Source: Streptomyces sp. NBC_01669 (GTDB taxonomy: Bacteria; Actinomycetota; Actinomycetes; Streptomycetales; Streptomycetaceae). Taken from it: a DNA stretch of 64,000 nucleotides. A program made the translations under genes and the position numbers. The notes beneath the pieces were generated by a model. That model was not told where the DNA came from. It did not search any database and saw nothing but the letters and a program-made list of their open reading frames with translations. The DNA lies in assembly GCF_026339735.1 (NCBI RefSeq), contig NZ_JAPEQG010000001.1, positions 2,852,001 through 2,916,000 on the forward strand, read 5' to 3'. Positions 16,899 through 29,154 of this stretch are shown in pieces (positions within the stretch are counted from its first letter, which is position 1; each line of letters opens with the position of its first letter).

Positions 16899-18812
16899 CT
16901 ACTTGGCCAGGCGCGGGATGCCGGCCGCACGGTAGGCCGCCTCCTCGTCCAGCGTCTCGTTCTGCAGCAGCGCCGACGCCAGCGCGTCCAGCTTCTCCCG
17001 GTGCTCGCGCAGCAGCCGCTGCGCCTCGATGTAGCACTCGTCGACGATGCGCCGCATCTCGTCGTCCACGGCGTCCAGCGTGGCCGGCGCCGCCGAGAGC
17101 CCGTACGCCTGCTGGATGTCGCCCGGGATCGCCGTCAGCCTGCCGATCCTGCTGCTCATGCCCCAGCGTCCGACCATTCCGCGCGCCAGATTGGTGACCT
17201 GTTCCAGGTCACTCTCCGAGCCCGTGGTGACCACGTCGTAGACCAGCTGTTCCGCGGCCATGCCGCCGAGGGCGCCGATGATGCGGCCGCGCAGATACTG
17301 CTCGGTGTACGCGTACTTGTCGGCGTCCGGCGTCGAGAGAGTGACGCCGAGGGCCCGGCCGCGCGGCACGATGGTCACCTTGCGCACGGGGTCGGCGCCC
17401 GGCTGGACCATGCCGAGCAGGGCGTGGCCGCTCTCGTGGTACGCGGTCCTGCGCCGCTCCTCCTCCGGCATGACGAGCGGTCGTTCGGCTCCGAGCTGCA
17501 CCTTCTCCAGGGCGTCCGACAGGTCGGTCTGGCTGACCTCGGACTGCTTGCGCTTGACGGCGAGAAGCGCGGCTTCGTTGGCGAGGTTGGCGAGGTCGGC
17601 ACCGGTCATGCCGGGGGTCGTCCGCGCCACCTGGCCGAGACTCACGTCGTCGGAGAGCGGGATCTGCCGGGTGTGGATCTTCAGGATGGCCTCCCGGCCG
17701 GTCCGGTCGGGAGGGCTCACCTGGACGATCCGGTCGAAGCGGCCGGGCCGGGTAAGAGCGGGGTCGAGCACGTCGGCGCGGTTGGTCGCGGCGAGGACGA
17801 CGACGCCTTCCGATCCGGAGAAGCCGTCCATCTCGGTGAGAATCTGGTTCAGCGTCTGTTCGCGCTCGTCATGGCCGCCCATGCCGGAGCCGCCGCCGCG
17901 GGCCCGGCCGATGGTGTCGATCTCGTCGATGAAGACGATGGCGGGGGCGACCTTTCGAGCCTCCGCGAACAGTTCCCGTACCCGGCCGGCGCCGACGCCG
18001 ACGATCATCTCGATGAACTCGGAGGCGGAGGCGGAGAAGAACGGCACGCCCGCCTCGCCGGCGACGGCCCGCGCCAGGAGTGTCTTGCCGGTGCCGGGCG
18101 GACCCGCGAGCAGCACTCCCCCGGGCATCCGGGCGCCCATTCTCCGGTACTGCTGCGGGTTCTTCAGGAAGTCGACGACGTCGTTGAGTTCGCCCTCGAC
18201 CTCGTCGATGCCGGCCACATCCTCGAAGGTGGTGCGCTTGCCCGCCTCCAGTTCGACCGGTTTGGGCGGGGCCTTGCGGCCGAAGCCGCCCATCCCGCCG
18301 CCCATGCCCCGGGACATCCGCCGGGCGATGAACACCCAGAGCAGGACGAGCAGCAGCATCGGCGCCAGCGAGATCAGCAGGTTGGCGAGGAAACTGCGTT
18401 CCTTGACGACCGGCTCGGCGGTGACGGTGACGTCTTCCCTGACCAGCTCGGCCCAGAGGTTGTCGTCGGCGAACGCGGGCCGCTGGGTGACGAACTTCGT
18501 GTACGTGTTGTCGGTACCCGGGATCTTCGCCTCCTTCTTGAGCTGTCCCTGGATGGAATCGCCCTTGGAGTAGATCTTGGAGACGTTGCCCGCCGTGACC
18601 TGCTTGCTGAACTCCGTGTACGCGATGGTCGGCTCGTTCCTGCCGTTGAAGAAGGACAGCACCAGGTTGGCGATCAGATAGACGGCCAGCGCGGTCAGCA
18701 GCAGTCGGCCCCAGCCGCCCGGCATCTTGCGGCCCTGCGGCTTGGGCGGTGGGGCACCTTCGGAGCGCCACGGCTGGTCGGTCCGATCGCGTGGCGGTAC
18801 GGAATTGGTCAC
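16899..18812 (-). CDS. ftsH: ATP-dependent zinc metalloprotease FtsH
   Basis: Membrane AAA+ protease that degrades membrane and short-lived cytosolic proteins. It is 637 aa with two N-terminal spans (about 34-53 and 142-163) flanking an exported domain. Walker A is [14 protein letters not shown], Walker [13 protein letters not shown], and the arginine-finger region is [12 protein letters not shown]. The zinc site is [11 protein letters not shown] Gly/Met-rich stretch ([15 protein letters not shown]) follows the second span. It lacks the long C-terminal extension of the major actinobacterial FtsH and is probably the second paralogue. Start GTG 18812 has GAGGAG upstream. Confidence 0.95.
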   Translation of the reverse strand: MTNSVPPRDRTDQPWRSEGAPPPKPQGRKMPGGWGRLLLTALAVYLIANLVLSFFNGRNEPTIAYTEFSKQVTAGNVSKIYSKGDSIQGQLKKEAKIPGTDNTYTKFVTQRPAFADDNLWAELVREDVTVTAEPVVKERSFLANLLISLAPMLLLVLLWVFIARRMSRGMGGGMGGFGRKAPPKPVELEAGKRTTFEDVAGIDEVEGELNDVVDFLKNPQQYRRMGARMPGGVLLAGPPGTGKTLLARAVAGEAGVPFFSASASEFIEMIVGVGAGRVRELFAEARKVAPAIVFIDEIDTIGRARGGGSGMGGHDEREQTLNQILTEMDGFSGSEGVVVLAATNRADVLDPALTRPGRFDRIVQVSPPDRTGREAILKIHTRQIPLSDDVSLGQVARTTPGMTGADLANLANEAALLAVKRKQSEVSQTDLSDALEKVQLGAERPLVMPEEERRRTAYHESGHALLGMVQPGADPVRKVTIVPRGRALGVTLSTPDADKYAYTEQYLRGRIIGALGGMAAEQLVYDVVTTGSESDLEQVTNLARGMVGRWGMSSRIGRLTAIPGDIQQAYGLSAAPATLDAVDDEMRRIVDECYIEAQRLLREHREKLDALASALLQNETLDEEAAYRAAGIPRLAK

Positions 18813-19003
18813 ACGCGCTCCTCTGCCGACAGCCGTTGAGCCGACATTAAAGGAGAAATACGATCAAAGCCCTCGGAGAAGCTGTCCGCTGGGCCCGTGG
18901 AGGGACACCGACCCGATACGGGCGCGCAACCGAGTGGCACGGGTAAGGGGCACCCGCCCATGGCGAATGCCCCTTGCCTGTGTGCCCCCGCGGGCGTCGG
19001 GTG

Positions 19004-20554
19004 TCAGCCCGTGAACTTCTTGAACGCGTCGGGAAGCTCGAAGTTCTGGTCCTCCTGCGCCGGAAGACCGAACGCGCCACCCTGCGCCGCCGCCTGCTCG
19101 CGACGGGCGGCTGCGGCCTGCTCCTCGGCCTTCCGCTTCATCGGGTTGCCGCTCTTGCGCTTGCCCTTGGCCTGCTTGACCTGCTTCTTCTGCCGGCCCG
19201 CGCCGCCACCCATGCCGGGCATCCCCGGCATGCCCGGCATGCCGCCGCCCTGCGCCATCTTCGACATCATCTTGCGCGCCTCGAAGAACCGCTCCACCAG
19301 GTTCTTCACGGCGGACACCTCGACACCGGAGCCCTTGGCGATACGGGCCCGGCGCGAGCCGTTGATGATCGTCGGTTCCTGGCGCTCGTACGGCGTCATC
19401 GACTTGATGATCGCGGCGGTACGGTCCACGTCGCGCTCGTCGATGTTGTTGATCTGGTCCTTGATCTGCCCCATGCCGGGCAGCATGCCGAGCAGCTTGG
19501 AGATGGAGCCCATCTTCCTGACCTGCTCCATCTGGGCCAGGAAGTCGTCGAGGGTGAAGTCCTTGCCCTTGCTGGACGCCAGCTTGGAGGCCATTTTGGC
19601 GGCCTCTTCCTGGCTGAAGGTCTTCTCCGCCTGCTCGATCAGGGTGAGCAGGTCACCCATGTCGAGGATGCGGGACGCCATGCGGTCGGGGTGGAAGGCG
19701 TCGAAGTCCTCGAGCTTCTCACCGTTCGACGCGAACATGATCTGCTTGCCCGTGACGTGGGCGATCGACAGGGCCGCACCACCGCGGGCGTCACCGTCGA
19801 GCTTGGAGAGCACCACACCGTCGAAGCCGACGCCGTCGCGGAAGGCCTCGGCGGTGTTGACCGCGTCCTGGCCGATCATCGCGTCGACGACGAAGAGGAT
19901 CTCGTCGGGGCTGACGGCGTCGCGGATGTCCGCGGCCTGCTGCATCAGCTCCTCGTCGATACCGAGGCGGCCGGCGGTGTCGACGATGACCACGTCGTAC
20001 TGCTTGGCGCGGGCGTGCTCGATGGAGTCCTTGGCGACCTGGACCGGGTCACCGACGCCGTTGCCCGGCTGCGGGGCGTAGACCGCCACACCGGCGCGGT
20101 CGGCGACGACGCTCAGCTGGTTGACGGCGTTGGGGCGCTGGAGGTCACAGGCGACGAGCAGCGGGGAGTGGCCCTGGCCCTTGAGCCAGAGGCCGAGCTT
20201 TCCGGCGAGGGTGGTCTTACCGGCACCCTGCAGACCCGCGAGCATGATCACGGAGGGCGGGTTCTTGGCGAACCGCAGCCGCCGGGTCTCGCCACCGAGG
20301 ATGCCGACAAGCTCGTCGTTGACGATCTTGACGACCTGCTGGGCGGGGTTCAGCGCCTGGGAGACCTCGACGCCGCGCGCCCGCTCCTTGACGTTGGCGA
20401 TGAAAGCACGCACGACGGGAAGCGCGACATCGGCCTCGAGCAGGGCGATACGGATCTCGCGGGCCGTGGCGTCGATGTCCGCCTCGGACAAGCGGCCCTT
20501 GCCCCTGAGGTTCTTGAAAGTCGCGCTAAGGCGGTCGGAGAGAGTATCGAACAC
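19004..20554 (-). CDS. ffh: Signal recognition particle protein Ffh
   Basis: GTPase subunit of the SRP; with 4.5S RNA it delivers nascent membrane proteins to FtsY (encoded at 27834-29045). It is 516 aa. The NG domain carries LAGLQGAGKTTLAGKLG (about residue 105), VIVDTAGRLGIDEEL and VLSKLDGDARGG. The M domain (from about 320) ends in a Met-rich tail with repeated GMP units (GMPGMPGMPGMGGG) and a basic linker. The 191-bp gap to ftsH shows nothing recognisable. Confidence 0.97.
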   Translation of the reverse strand: MFDTLSDRLSATFKNLRGKGRLSEADIDATAREIRIALLEADVALPVVRAFIANVKERARGVEVSQALNPAQQVVKIVNDELVGILGGETRRLRFAKNPPSVIMLAGLQGAGKTTLAGKLGLWLKGQGHSPLLVACDLQRPNAVNQLSVVADRAGVAVYAPQPGNGVGDPVQVAKDSIEHARAKQYDVVIVDTAGRLGIDEELMQQAADIRDAVSPDEILFVVDAMIGQDAVNTAEAFRDGVGFDGVVLSKLDGDARGGAALSIAHVTGKQIMFASNGEKLEDFDAFHPDRMASRILDMGDLLTLIEQAEKTFSQEEAAKMASKLASSKGKDFTLDDFLAQMEQVRKMGSISKLLGMLPGMGQIKDQINNIDERDVDRTAAIIKSMTPYERQEPTIINGSRRARIAKGSGVEVSAVKNLVERFFEARKMMSKMAQGGGMPGMPGMPGMGGGAGRQKKQVKQAKGKRKSGNPMKRKAEEQAAAARREQAAAQGGAFGLPAQEDQNFELPDAFKKFTG

Positions 20555-20633
20555 GGCGCTCGTCGGTCCTCAGGGTCGGGGTCGGGTGCAGGTCAGTCGT
20601 CCCCAAGGGTATCCGGACGCCGCGAAACGCAAA

Positions 20634-20665
20634 GCCCTCGCCCGTTTCTCGTGACGGACGAGGGC
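20634..20665 (-). terminator. Stem-loop between glnD and ffh
   Basis: GCCCTCG (20634-20640) pairs with CGAGGGC (20659-20665), and an inner CCGT/ACGG extends the stem around an 8-nt loop. It lies 22 bp past the glnD stop on the minus strand, so it probably ends the amtB-glnK-glnD transcript. Confidence 0.7.
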
Positions 20666-20686
20666 CCTTCCGTGTGGTCGCGGGAG

Positions 20687-23140
20687 TCAGCCCAGAGCCC
20701 GCTCGACCTCTCGGGCCAGCTCTGTTGCGCGTGCGTCGGACAGCGGCTCCCCGTCCGCCCCTGTGACATAAAAGGCATCCACCGCGTTGGCGCCGAGCGT
20801 CGACACGTGTGCGCTGCGCACCCGTACCGCGCTCTGTTCCAGAGCCCGCCCGATCCGGTGCAGCAGCCCTGGGGCGTCCTGGGCGCGCACCTCGATCACG
20901 GTCGCGAGCCGCGAGCCCGCCGCCGCGACAGTCACCCGAGGTGGTGGCGCCTTCACCCCGCGGCGCCGCGGGTAGGCGGCTTCGCGTTCGGCGAGACGGG
21001 CCGGGATGTCGAGGGAACCGTCCAGGGCGCGGACGAGATCGGCGCGGAGCCGGGCTGCCTGCGGCAGGGAGCCGTACTCCACCGCCACCCGCCAGCTGAG
21101 CAGCAGCACGTCGACGCACTCGCCGAGCTCGGTGGGGAGTTCGACGGCGCGCAGGTCGGCCGCGCGGACGGTCAGACGGTGCAGGGCGAGGACTCCGGCG
21201 GCGGCGGGCAGGACGCCCGGGCGGTCGGGGAGGGCGATGAGGAGTTCGACACCGATGGGTTCCGGTTCGCCGTCCTCGTTCGGGGTCTCGGCCTGGGCGT
21301 GCAGGGCGAGGACGGGTTCGCCGGTGCGCAGCGCCTCGATGGCCAGCCGTTCCTGTTCGGCACTGGGTTCGACGGGTTCCGGATCGGCGGTTGCCTCGCC
21401 GGCGAGGACCGCGGCGACACGTGTGACGAGGTCGGCGACGAGGGAGGCGCGCCAGGTGGACCAGGCGGCGGGCCCGGTGGCGAGTGCGTCGGCCTCGGTG
21501 AGGGCGTGCAGGAGCTCCAGCGTGGACGCGCTGCCGACGGCGGTGGCGACGGAGCGGACGGTGGCCGGGTCGTCGAGGTCACGACGGGTGGCGGTCTCGA
21601 CGAGCAGCAGATGGTGGCGCACGAGGGTGGCGATGACGCCCACGTCGTGCTGGTCGAAGCCGATCCGGGCGGCGACGTCGCGGGCGATGACCTCGCCGGC
21701 GACGGAGTGGTCGCCGGGCCAGCCCTTGCCGATGTCGTGGAGCAGGGCAGCGACGAGCAGGAGGTCGGGGCGGCCGACGCGGCGGGTGAGCGAGGAGGCG
21801 CGGACGGCCGCTTCGACGAGGTGACGGTCGACGGTCCAGGTGTGAACGGGGTTGCGCTGCGGGCGGCAGTGGACGCGTTCCCAGTCGGGCAGCAACCGGG
21901 TGATCAGCCCTTCCGCTTCGAGGGCCTCCCAGACGGGGATGGTGGCCTCGCCCGCGCCGAGGAGGGTGACGAGTTCCTCACGGGCCTCGGCGGGCCAGGG
22001 CACGGGCAGCGGGCGGGCAGCGGCGGCGAGGTGGCGCACGACGTGGCGGGAGATCGGCAGTTCGGACTGGGCGGCTGCGGCGGCGGCGCGCAGGACGAGC
22101 ACGGCGTCGCGTTCGGGGCGGGCCGTGCGGGCGAGGACGACCTCGCCGTCGGCCTCGACGACGCCTTCGGCGAGTGGGGTGCGTTCGGTGGCGGCGGTCT
22201 TGCCGCCGCCCAGCATGGCGCGCAGCCGGGGGCGTACGGACCGGGCGCGCAGGACGCGGTGGACCTCGCGCCAGGTGACGTCGGTGGCGTACGAGACGGT
22301 GCGCGCGGCCTCGTACACCTGGCGCAGCAGTGCGTCGGCGTCGAGGAGGCCGAGGGCAGTGGCGACCTGATCCTGCTCCTGGAGAGCGAGGCGGTCGGTG
22401 GCGCGGCCCGTGGTCAGGTGCAGGGCGTCGCGGGCGTCGAGGAGGACGCGGCGGGCCTCGGCGAGGCCTTCACGGGGGGCGTCGGCGACCCAGGAGGCGG
22501 CGACGGCGCGCAGGGCGGTGGCATCGCGCAGGCCGCCGCGGGCCTCTTTCAGGTCGGGTTCGAGGAGGAACTGGAGCTCGCCCTGGCGCTCGGCGCGTTC
22601 GCGGCAGAGTTCGTCGAGGGCGGGAAGCCGTTTGGGAGCCTGGTTCCGCCAGTCGGCGAGGATCGTGGTGCGCATCGCGGCGACCAGGCCGCGGTCTCCC
22701 GCGACGGGCCGGGCGTCGAGCAGTCCGAGCTGCACCTTGAGGTCCTCGGCGGCCGTCTTCCGGGCCTCGCCGGGGGTCCGTACGGAGTGGTCGAGGGCAA
22801 GGCCGAGGTCCCAGACGGGGTACCAGATGCGGTCGGCGAGGGAGGCGATGGCTCCGGCGTCGGCGCTGCCGTCGTGCAGGAGCACGAGGTCGAGGTCGCT
22901 GCGCGGGGAGAGTTCGCCGCGGCCGTAGCCGCCGACGGCGACGAGGGCGGCGCCGCGGACGCCGGTCTGTTCGGTGGCGGTGGCGAACAGGGCGGTCAGC
23001 CAGTCGTCGGTGAGTGAGGCGAGGGCCGCACGGCGCGGCGGCCCGGGCTGCGCCTTCTCCTGGAGGAGGCGCAGCCGGGCCGCCGCGTAGCCGCTGGGTC
23101 CCGAGTCTTCGGATTCGGTGGTCACTTCGGTGCTCGTCAC
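20687..23140 (-). CDS. glnD: PII uridylyl/adenylyltransferase GlnD
   Basis: Bifunctional nucleotidyltransferase that modifies GlnK on Tyr51; in Streptomyces the modification is adenylylation. It is 817 aa from GTG 23140, with AAAGG about 10 nt upstream. The nucleotidyltransferase domain has GGYGRGELSPRSDLDLVLL (about 70-88). The HD hydrolase domain includes VAALLHDIGKGW and HHLLLVETA. Two C-terminal ACT domains follow (ELLIALPDRPGVLPAAAGVL and VIEVRAQDAPGLLHRIGRAL). It is last in the amtB-glnK-glnD operon, 31 bp after glnK. Confidence 0.96.
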   Translation of the reverse strand: MTSTEVTTESEDSGPSGYAAARLRLLQEKAQPGPPRRAALASLTDDWLTALFATATEQTGVRGAALVAVGGYGRGELSPRSDLDLVLLHDGSADAGAIASLADRIWYPVWDLGLALDHSVRTPGEARKTAAEDLKVQLGLLDARPVAGDRGLVAAMRTTILADWRNQAPKRLPALDELCRERAERQGELQFLLEPDLKEARGGLRDATALRAVAASWVADAPREGLAEARRVLLDARDALHLTTGRATDRLALQEQDQVATALGLLDADALLRQVYEAARTVSYATDVTWREVHRVLRARSVRPRLRAMLGGGKTAATERTPLAEGVVEADGEVVLARTARPERDAVLVLRAAAAAAQSELPISRHVVRHLAAAARPLPVPWPAEAREELVTLLGAGEATIPVWEALEAEGLITRLLPDWERVHCRPQRNPVHTWTVDRHLVEAAVRASSLTRRVGRPDLLLVAALLHDIGKGWPGDHSVAGEVIARDVAARIGFDQHDVGVIATLVRHHLLLVETATRRDLDDPATVRSVATAVGSASTLELLHALTEADALATGPAAWSTWRASLVADLVTRVAAVLAGEATADPEPVEPSAEQERLAIEALRTGEPVLALHAQAETPNEDGEPEPIGVELLIALPDRPGVLPAAAGVLALHRLTVRAADLRAVELPTELGECVDVLLLSWRVAVEYGSLPQAARLRADLVRALDGSLDIPARLAEREAAYPRRRGVKAPPPRVTVAAAGSRLATVIEVRAQDAPGLLHRIGRALEQSAVRVRSAHVSTLGANAVDAFYVTGADGEPLSDARATELAREVERALG

Positions 23141-23171
23141 CCAGCTGCCTTTCAGTTTGCGAGGCCGTCGG

Positions 23172-25139
<1,968 letters not shown>

Positions 25140-25218
25140 TCACCCGCTGACCTGGCAAGGGGGAGCCGAAGTCGGTCTGTGCGGGGTGATCGTCGTGGCC
25201 GGAGTGAGGGGTGCCCGG

Positions 25219-26694
25219 TCAGACCGCTTCGGCGGTCTCGGGCAGCTGCTCGGTGAGGAGATCGGTGAGTTCTGCAACCGCGGGAATGTTGCCGAAGTCC
25301 CTGGCAGCGGTGTCGACGGTCTTGCGCAGCCGGGTGTTGACGCGCTCGGAGCGGACCTTCTTGGCGACCCGCAGGGCCCGCTCTGCGAGCACCGTGGACT
25401 GTTCGGGTTCGCGCTTGAGGAGATGGACGGTGGCGAGGCCGACCAGGTTCAGCGCGTACGACCGCTGGTGCTCGTCGTCGTCACCGAAGAGCTCGACGGC
25501 CTTCTCCATGATCGGCTCGGCGAGCGAGGCGTACGTGGGGCTGCGGCCGGCCACATAGGCGAGGTCACGGTACGAGTGGGAGTTCTCGCCGTTGAGTTCG
25601 GCCTCGGAGAAGAAGCGGATCCAGTCGGGCTCCGGCTCGCCGTCGATCCTGGCGTCGAGGAAGGTGTCCTCGGCCATGCGGACGGCTCGCTTGCACTTGC
25701 TCGGCTGGCCCATGTTGGCGTACGCGCGGGCCTCCATCGCATACAGCATGGCCTGGGTGCGCGGGGTGGCGCAGTCCCGGCTGCCGTACTGGGCGAGATG
25801 GATGAGTTCGAGGGCGTCGTCGGGCCGTCCGAGGTGGATCATCTGGCGGCTCATGCTCGACAGGACGTAACTGCCCAGCGGTTTGTCGCCGGCCTCCTTC
25901 GCGGCGTGCAGCGCGAGGACGAAGTACTTCTGGGCCGTGGGCTGGAGACCGACGTCGTAACTCATCCAGCCCGCCAGTTCGGCGAGTTCGGCCGCACACC
26001 GGAAGAGCCGCTTGGCGGTGGCCGCGGGCTGCGGTTCCTGCAACAGGTCGGTGACCTCGTGAAGCTGGCCCACGACGGCCTTGCGTCGCAGTCCGCCGCC
26101 GCACTGCGCGTCCCACTGGCGGAACATCACAGTGGTGGATTCCAGCAGGTCGAGCTCGGGGCCGGAGAGCCGGGAGGGACGCCGGGCGGCGGCCGCCGGC
26201 TCGGGCTCCGCGGGTGCCGCGACGGGGACCGGCACCAGCCAGCGCTGCATGGGTTCGATGAGGGCCGGACCCGCGGCGAGGGCGAGCGAGGTGCCGAGGA
26301 AGCCGCGGCGGGCGAGCATCAGGTCACTGCGGGAGAACTCGCTGAGCAGGGCGACGGTCTGCGGGCCCGCCCAGGGCAGGTCGACGCCGGACACCGACGG
26401 TGACTGATGGGCGGAGCGCAGCCCGATGTCCTCGACGGCGACGACGGTGCCGAAGCGCTCGGAGAAGAGCTCGGAGAGGATGCGCGGGATCGGTTCGCGC
26501 GGCTGCTCGCCGTCGAGCCAGCGCCGCACCCGGGAGGTGTCGGTGCTGATGTGGTGGGCGCCCATCTGGCGCGCCCTGCGGTTCACCTGCCGCGCCAGCT
26601 CGCCCTTCGACCAGCCGCTGCGCACGAACCATGATCCCAATTGCCCGTTGGAGCGCTTACCGGCATTCGTATCGCCTGCGCCGCTGCCACTCAC
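25219..26694 (-). CDS. nsdA: NsdA, pleiotropic negative regulator of sporulation and antibiotic production
   Basis: Streptomyces regulator whose loss increases aerial growth and antibiotic production in S. coelicolor. It is about 491 aa from GTG 26694 (VSGSGAGDTN). The N-terminal region (about 20-75) is helix-turn-helix-like: QLGSWFVRSGWSKGELARQV and STDTSRVRRWLDGEQPREP. From about residue 190 the rest is helical and TPR-like, e.g. AELAELAGWMSYDVGLQPTA and ALYAMEARAYANMG-type repeats. The open frame extends up to 26829; GTG 26694 is preceded by a G-rich ribosome site and matches the family N-terminus better. The exact start is uncertain. Confidence 0.92.
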   Translation of the reverse strand: MSGSGAGDTNAGKRSNGQLGSWFVRSGWSKGELARQVNRRARQMGAHHISTDTSRVRRWLDGEQPREPIPRILSELFSERFGTVVAVEDIGLRSAHQSPSVSGVDLPWAGPQTVALLSEFSRSDLMLARRGFLGTSLALAAGPALIEPMQRWLVPVPVAAPAEPEPAAAARRPSRLSGPELDLLESTTVMFRQWDAQCGGGLRRKAVVGQLHEVTDLLQEPQPAATAKRLFRCAAELAELAGWMSYDVGLQPTAQKYFVLALHAAKEAGDKPLGSYVLSSMSRQMIHLGRPDDALELIHLAQYGSRDCATPRTQAMLYAMEARAYANMGQPSKCKRAVRMAEDTFLDARIDGEPEPDWIRFFSEAELNGENSHSYRDLAYVAGRSPTYASLAEPIMEKAVELFGDDDEHQRSYALNLVGLATVHLLKREPEQSTVLAERALRVAKKVRSERVNTRLRKTVDTAARDFGNIPAVAELTDLLTEQLPETAEAV

Positions 26695-27107
26695 TGGAAC
26701 GCCCCCATCCCTCTGAATACTGTCGCGCGAACCACTATCAGATTGCCGTGAGCCAAAGCCGTCCCTATGGGGGTGGGGCGCCATCGAACAGGAAATCGGA
26801 TTGCCTCCGGCATACCCGCAGGCGCACATACTTCCATGGTTCGTGTACCGACGGTAATCCCACGATCACCGCCTCGGCGAGGGCGTTGACAGAAACGCCA
26901 CCATTCGCCACCCCTTTGGGGGAACGCGCCTGCCGTCCGGCGCGATTCACTTGACAGACGACGATCAGCAGTGGAAGCAGTGGTGCGCACAGGGGCGCGT
27001 GGTTCGTGTCGCACGACCCCCGGCGCTGCCGGATCGTCGGGGCGACGGAGTGTCACAACAGAACCCCGCGTCGTAACCACCGGCGAGCCGGACCCGTTGG
27101 AGGGGGC
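26695..27107. promoter_or_regulatory. Divergent intergenic region, nsdA / primase-like gene
   Basis: A 413-bp gap between two divergent genes. It is noticeably more AT-rich than the surroundings around 26740-26900. No confident operator or -10/-35 pair was found. The open frame continuing from nsdA to 26829 covers part of it. Confidence 0.5.
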
Positions 27108-27755
27108 ATGGGCTTCACGATCGGCGGCATCCGGGAGATGCGATCCGGCTCACGGCGTCGAGGCCGTGCGGCCGAGTGCACCGCGGTGGCCGAGTACACA
27201 GGACTGTGGGGCTGGGCCGTCGCGCCAGGGGCGCGGGCCGCGGCCGGGAGGTGCTCCTGCGGGGACACCGCCTGCCTCTCCCCCGGCGCTCATCCGCTGG
27301 AGTTCGCCGACGAGGTGCCGGCGGGCGCCACGCTGGACACGGCGGCACGCGCATGGGCGGAGGTGCCAGGCGCTTCGATGCTGCTGCCGGTGGGGCGGAC
27401 GTTCGACGTGCTCGACGTCGCCGAGCAGGCCGGGCGGCGGGCGCTGGTGCGGCTGGAGCGGATGGGGCTGCCACTGGGCCCGGTGGCCGTGACGCCGTCC
27501 GGAAGGGCGCAGTTCTTCGTCGCACCGGGCGCCGCCGCCGAACTTCCGCAGCTGCTGTACCGGATGGGCTGGGACGACGCGGATCTGGATCTGCGGGCGC
27601 TGGGGCACGGCTGCCACATCACCGCACCCCCGTCGGACGAGGGCGGTCTCGGGCCGGTCCGCTGGCTGCGTCCGCCGGTCCTGGACACGGCCGCCACGCC
27701 ACCGCAGGCGCGGCTGCTGCTGGGCACCCTGGCGTACATCTGCCACCGCTCGTAG
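27108..27755 (+). CDS. Bifunctional DNA primase/polymerase N-terminal-like protein
   Basis: A 215-residue protein resembling the N-terminal prim-pol fold found in actinobacterial plasmid and phage replication proteins. Supporting features are WGWAVAPGARA with CSCGDTACLSPGAHPL (the usual cysteine- and histidine-bearing segment), and late TAPPSDEGGLGPVRWLRPP. It is a stand-alone short form without a helicase part. ATG 27108 has GGAGGGGG directly upstream. It is divergent from nsdA and convergent with ftsY. A similar orphan sits next to nsdA in other Streptomyces, as I recall; its role is unknown. Confidence 0.75.
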   Translation: MGFTIGGIREMRSGSRRRGRAAECTAVAEYTGLWGWAVAPGARAAAGRCSCGDTACLSPGAHPLEFADEVPAGATLDTAARAWAEVPGASMLLPVGRTFDVLDVAEQAGRRALVRLERMGLPLGPVAVTPSGRAQFFVAPGAAAELPQLLYRMGWDDADLDLRALGHGCHITAPPSDEGGLGPVRWLRPPVLDTAATPPQARLLLGTLAYICHRS

Positions 27756-27770
27756 CAGCGGGAACGGCGG

Positions 27771-27803
27771 CGCCGGGCGGGCTCGCTGTCGAGCCGCCCG
27801 GCG
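27771..27803. terminator. Convergent terminator-like hairpin
   Basis: The left arm at 27771-27785 and the right arm at 27790-27803 form a GC-rich stem of about 14 bp with a 4-nt loop and one bulged G. It lies between the convergent primase-like gene and ftsY and could serve both. Confidence 0.7.
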
Positions 27804-27833
27804 TTCGGGGGCGAAGGAGCCGCGGTCGGCCCG

Positions 27834-29045
27834 TCAGTCGCCGATCAATGCGTCGACGAACGCCTCCGGCTCGAACGGAGCCAGGTCGTCCGGTCCCTCG
27901 CCGAGACCCACTAGCTTCACCGGTACGCCCAGTTCGCGCTGGACGGCGATGACGATGCCGCCCTTGGCGGTGCCGTCCAGCTTGGTGAGGACGATGCCGG
28001 TGATGTCGACGACCTCGGCGAACACCCGTGCCTGAACCAGGCCGTTCTGCCCGGTCGTGGCGTCGAGGACGAGCAGGATCTCGTCGAGCGGGCCGTGCTT
28101 CTCGACGACGCGCTTGACCTTGCCGAGTTCGTCCATGAGCCCGGTCTTGGTGTGCAGCCGGCCGGCGGTGTCGATGAGGACGACATCGGCGCCTTCGGCG
28201 ATGCCTTCCTTCACCGCCTCGAAGGCGACCGACGCCGGGTCGCCGCCCTCGGGCCCGCGCACGGTGCGGGCGCCGACGCGCTCGCCCCAGGTCTGGAGCT
28301 GTTCGGTGGCGGCGGCACGGAAGGTGTCGGCCGCGCCGAGCACGACGCTGCGGCCGTCGGCGACGAGGACCCGGGCCAGCTTGCCCGTGGTCGTGGTCTT
28401 ACCGGTGCCGTTGACGCCGACGACCATCACGACGCCGGGCGTGTCGACGCCGCTCTCCGTCTTGACCGCACGGTCGAAGTCGGTGCCGAGCAGGGTGAGG
28501 AGCTCCTCGCGCAGCAGGGTCCGCAGCCCCTCGGGGGTACGGGTACCGAGGACACGGACGCGCTCGCGGAGCCGCTCCACCAGCTCCTGGGTGGGGGCGA
28601 CGCCGACATCGGCGGTGAGGAGGGTGTCCTCGATCTCCTCCCAGGTGTCCTCGTCGAGGTTGTCGCGGGACAGGAGCGTGAGCAGTCCCTTGCCGAGGGT
28701 GCTCTGCGAGCGGGCGAGCCGGGCGCGCAGCCGTACGAGACGGCCGGCGGTGGGCTCCGGGATCTCCAGCGCGGGGACTGCGGGCGCCGCCGGTTCGGCA
28801 ACTGCCGGGGCTTCCTCGGCGGGAGCCTCGGCGCCGGGAAGACCGGCCTCCTCGATGGTGCGGCGCGGTTCCTCGCGCGGTGGCTCGGCTTCCTCGCCGA
28901 CATGGGGTTCGGCGGGAGTGATGGTCGGCGTGCTCGACGGTGCCGGGGGCAGCTGCCTCTTCTTGCGGCCGCTGACCACGAGCCCGCTGATCAGGCCGGC
29001 CACGACCAGGGCGGCGATGACTACAGCAAGGATGACGAATTCCAT
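27834..29045 (-). CDS. ftsY: Signal recognition particle receptor FtsY
   Basis: SRP receptor GTPase that docks Ffh-ribosome complexes at the Sec translocon. It is 403 aa from ATG 29045. The N-terminal membrane segment ([21 protein letters not shown]) is followed by a Pro/Glu-rich acidic A domain to about residue 110. The NG domain carries [34 protein letters not shown] and [15 protein letters not shown] seven-codon upstream extension to 29066 is possible but not preferred. It is divergent from the NCS1 permease. Confidence 0.96.
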   Translation of the reverse strand: MEFVILAVVIAALVVAGLISGLVVSGRKKRQLPPAPSSTPTITPAEPHVGEEAEPPREEPRRTIEEAGLPGAEAPAEEAPAVAEPAAPAVPALEIPEPTAGRLVRLRARLARSQSTLGKGLLTLLSRDNLDEDTWEEIEDTLLTADVGVAPTQELVERLRERVRVLGTRTPEGLRTLLREELLTLLGTDFDRAVKTESGVDTPGVVMVVGVNGTGKTTTTGKLARVLVADGRSVVLGAADTFRAAATEQLQTWGERVGARTVRGPEGGDPASVAFEAVKEGIAEGADVVLIDTAGRLHTKTGLMDELGKVKRVVEKHGPLDEILLVLDATTGQNGLVQARVFAEVVDITGIVLTKLDGTAKGGIVIAVQRELGVPVKLVGLGEGPDDLAPFEPEAFVDALIGD

Positions 29046-29154
29046 AACCCACCCAGTATCAGTCACATGCGCGCCAGGTGGCGGCCCCGGAGGACCGCTC
29101 CGGGATCCGACAGGTCGTTATGGCCCTTTTGGCGGTAAAGGTACGATCCCGCTC

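Noticed and set aside
18974..23017. A 1347-codon plus-strand open frame.
   Set aside because: It is antisense to ffh and glnD and composed of Gly/Asp/Val/Leu-rich shadow sequence; both minus-strand genes are clearly real.
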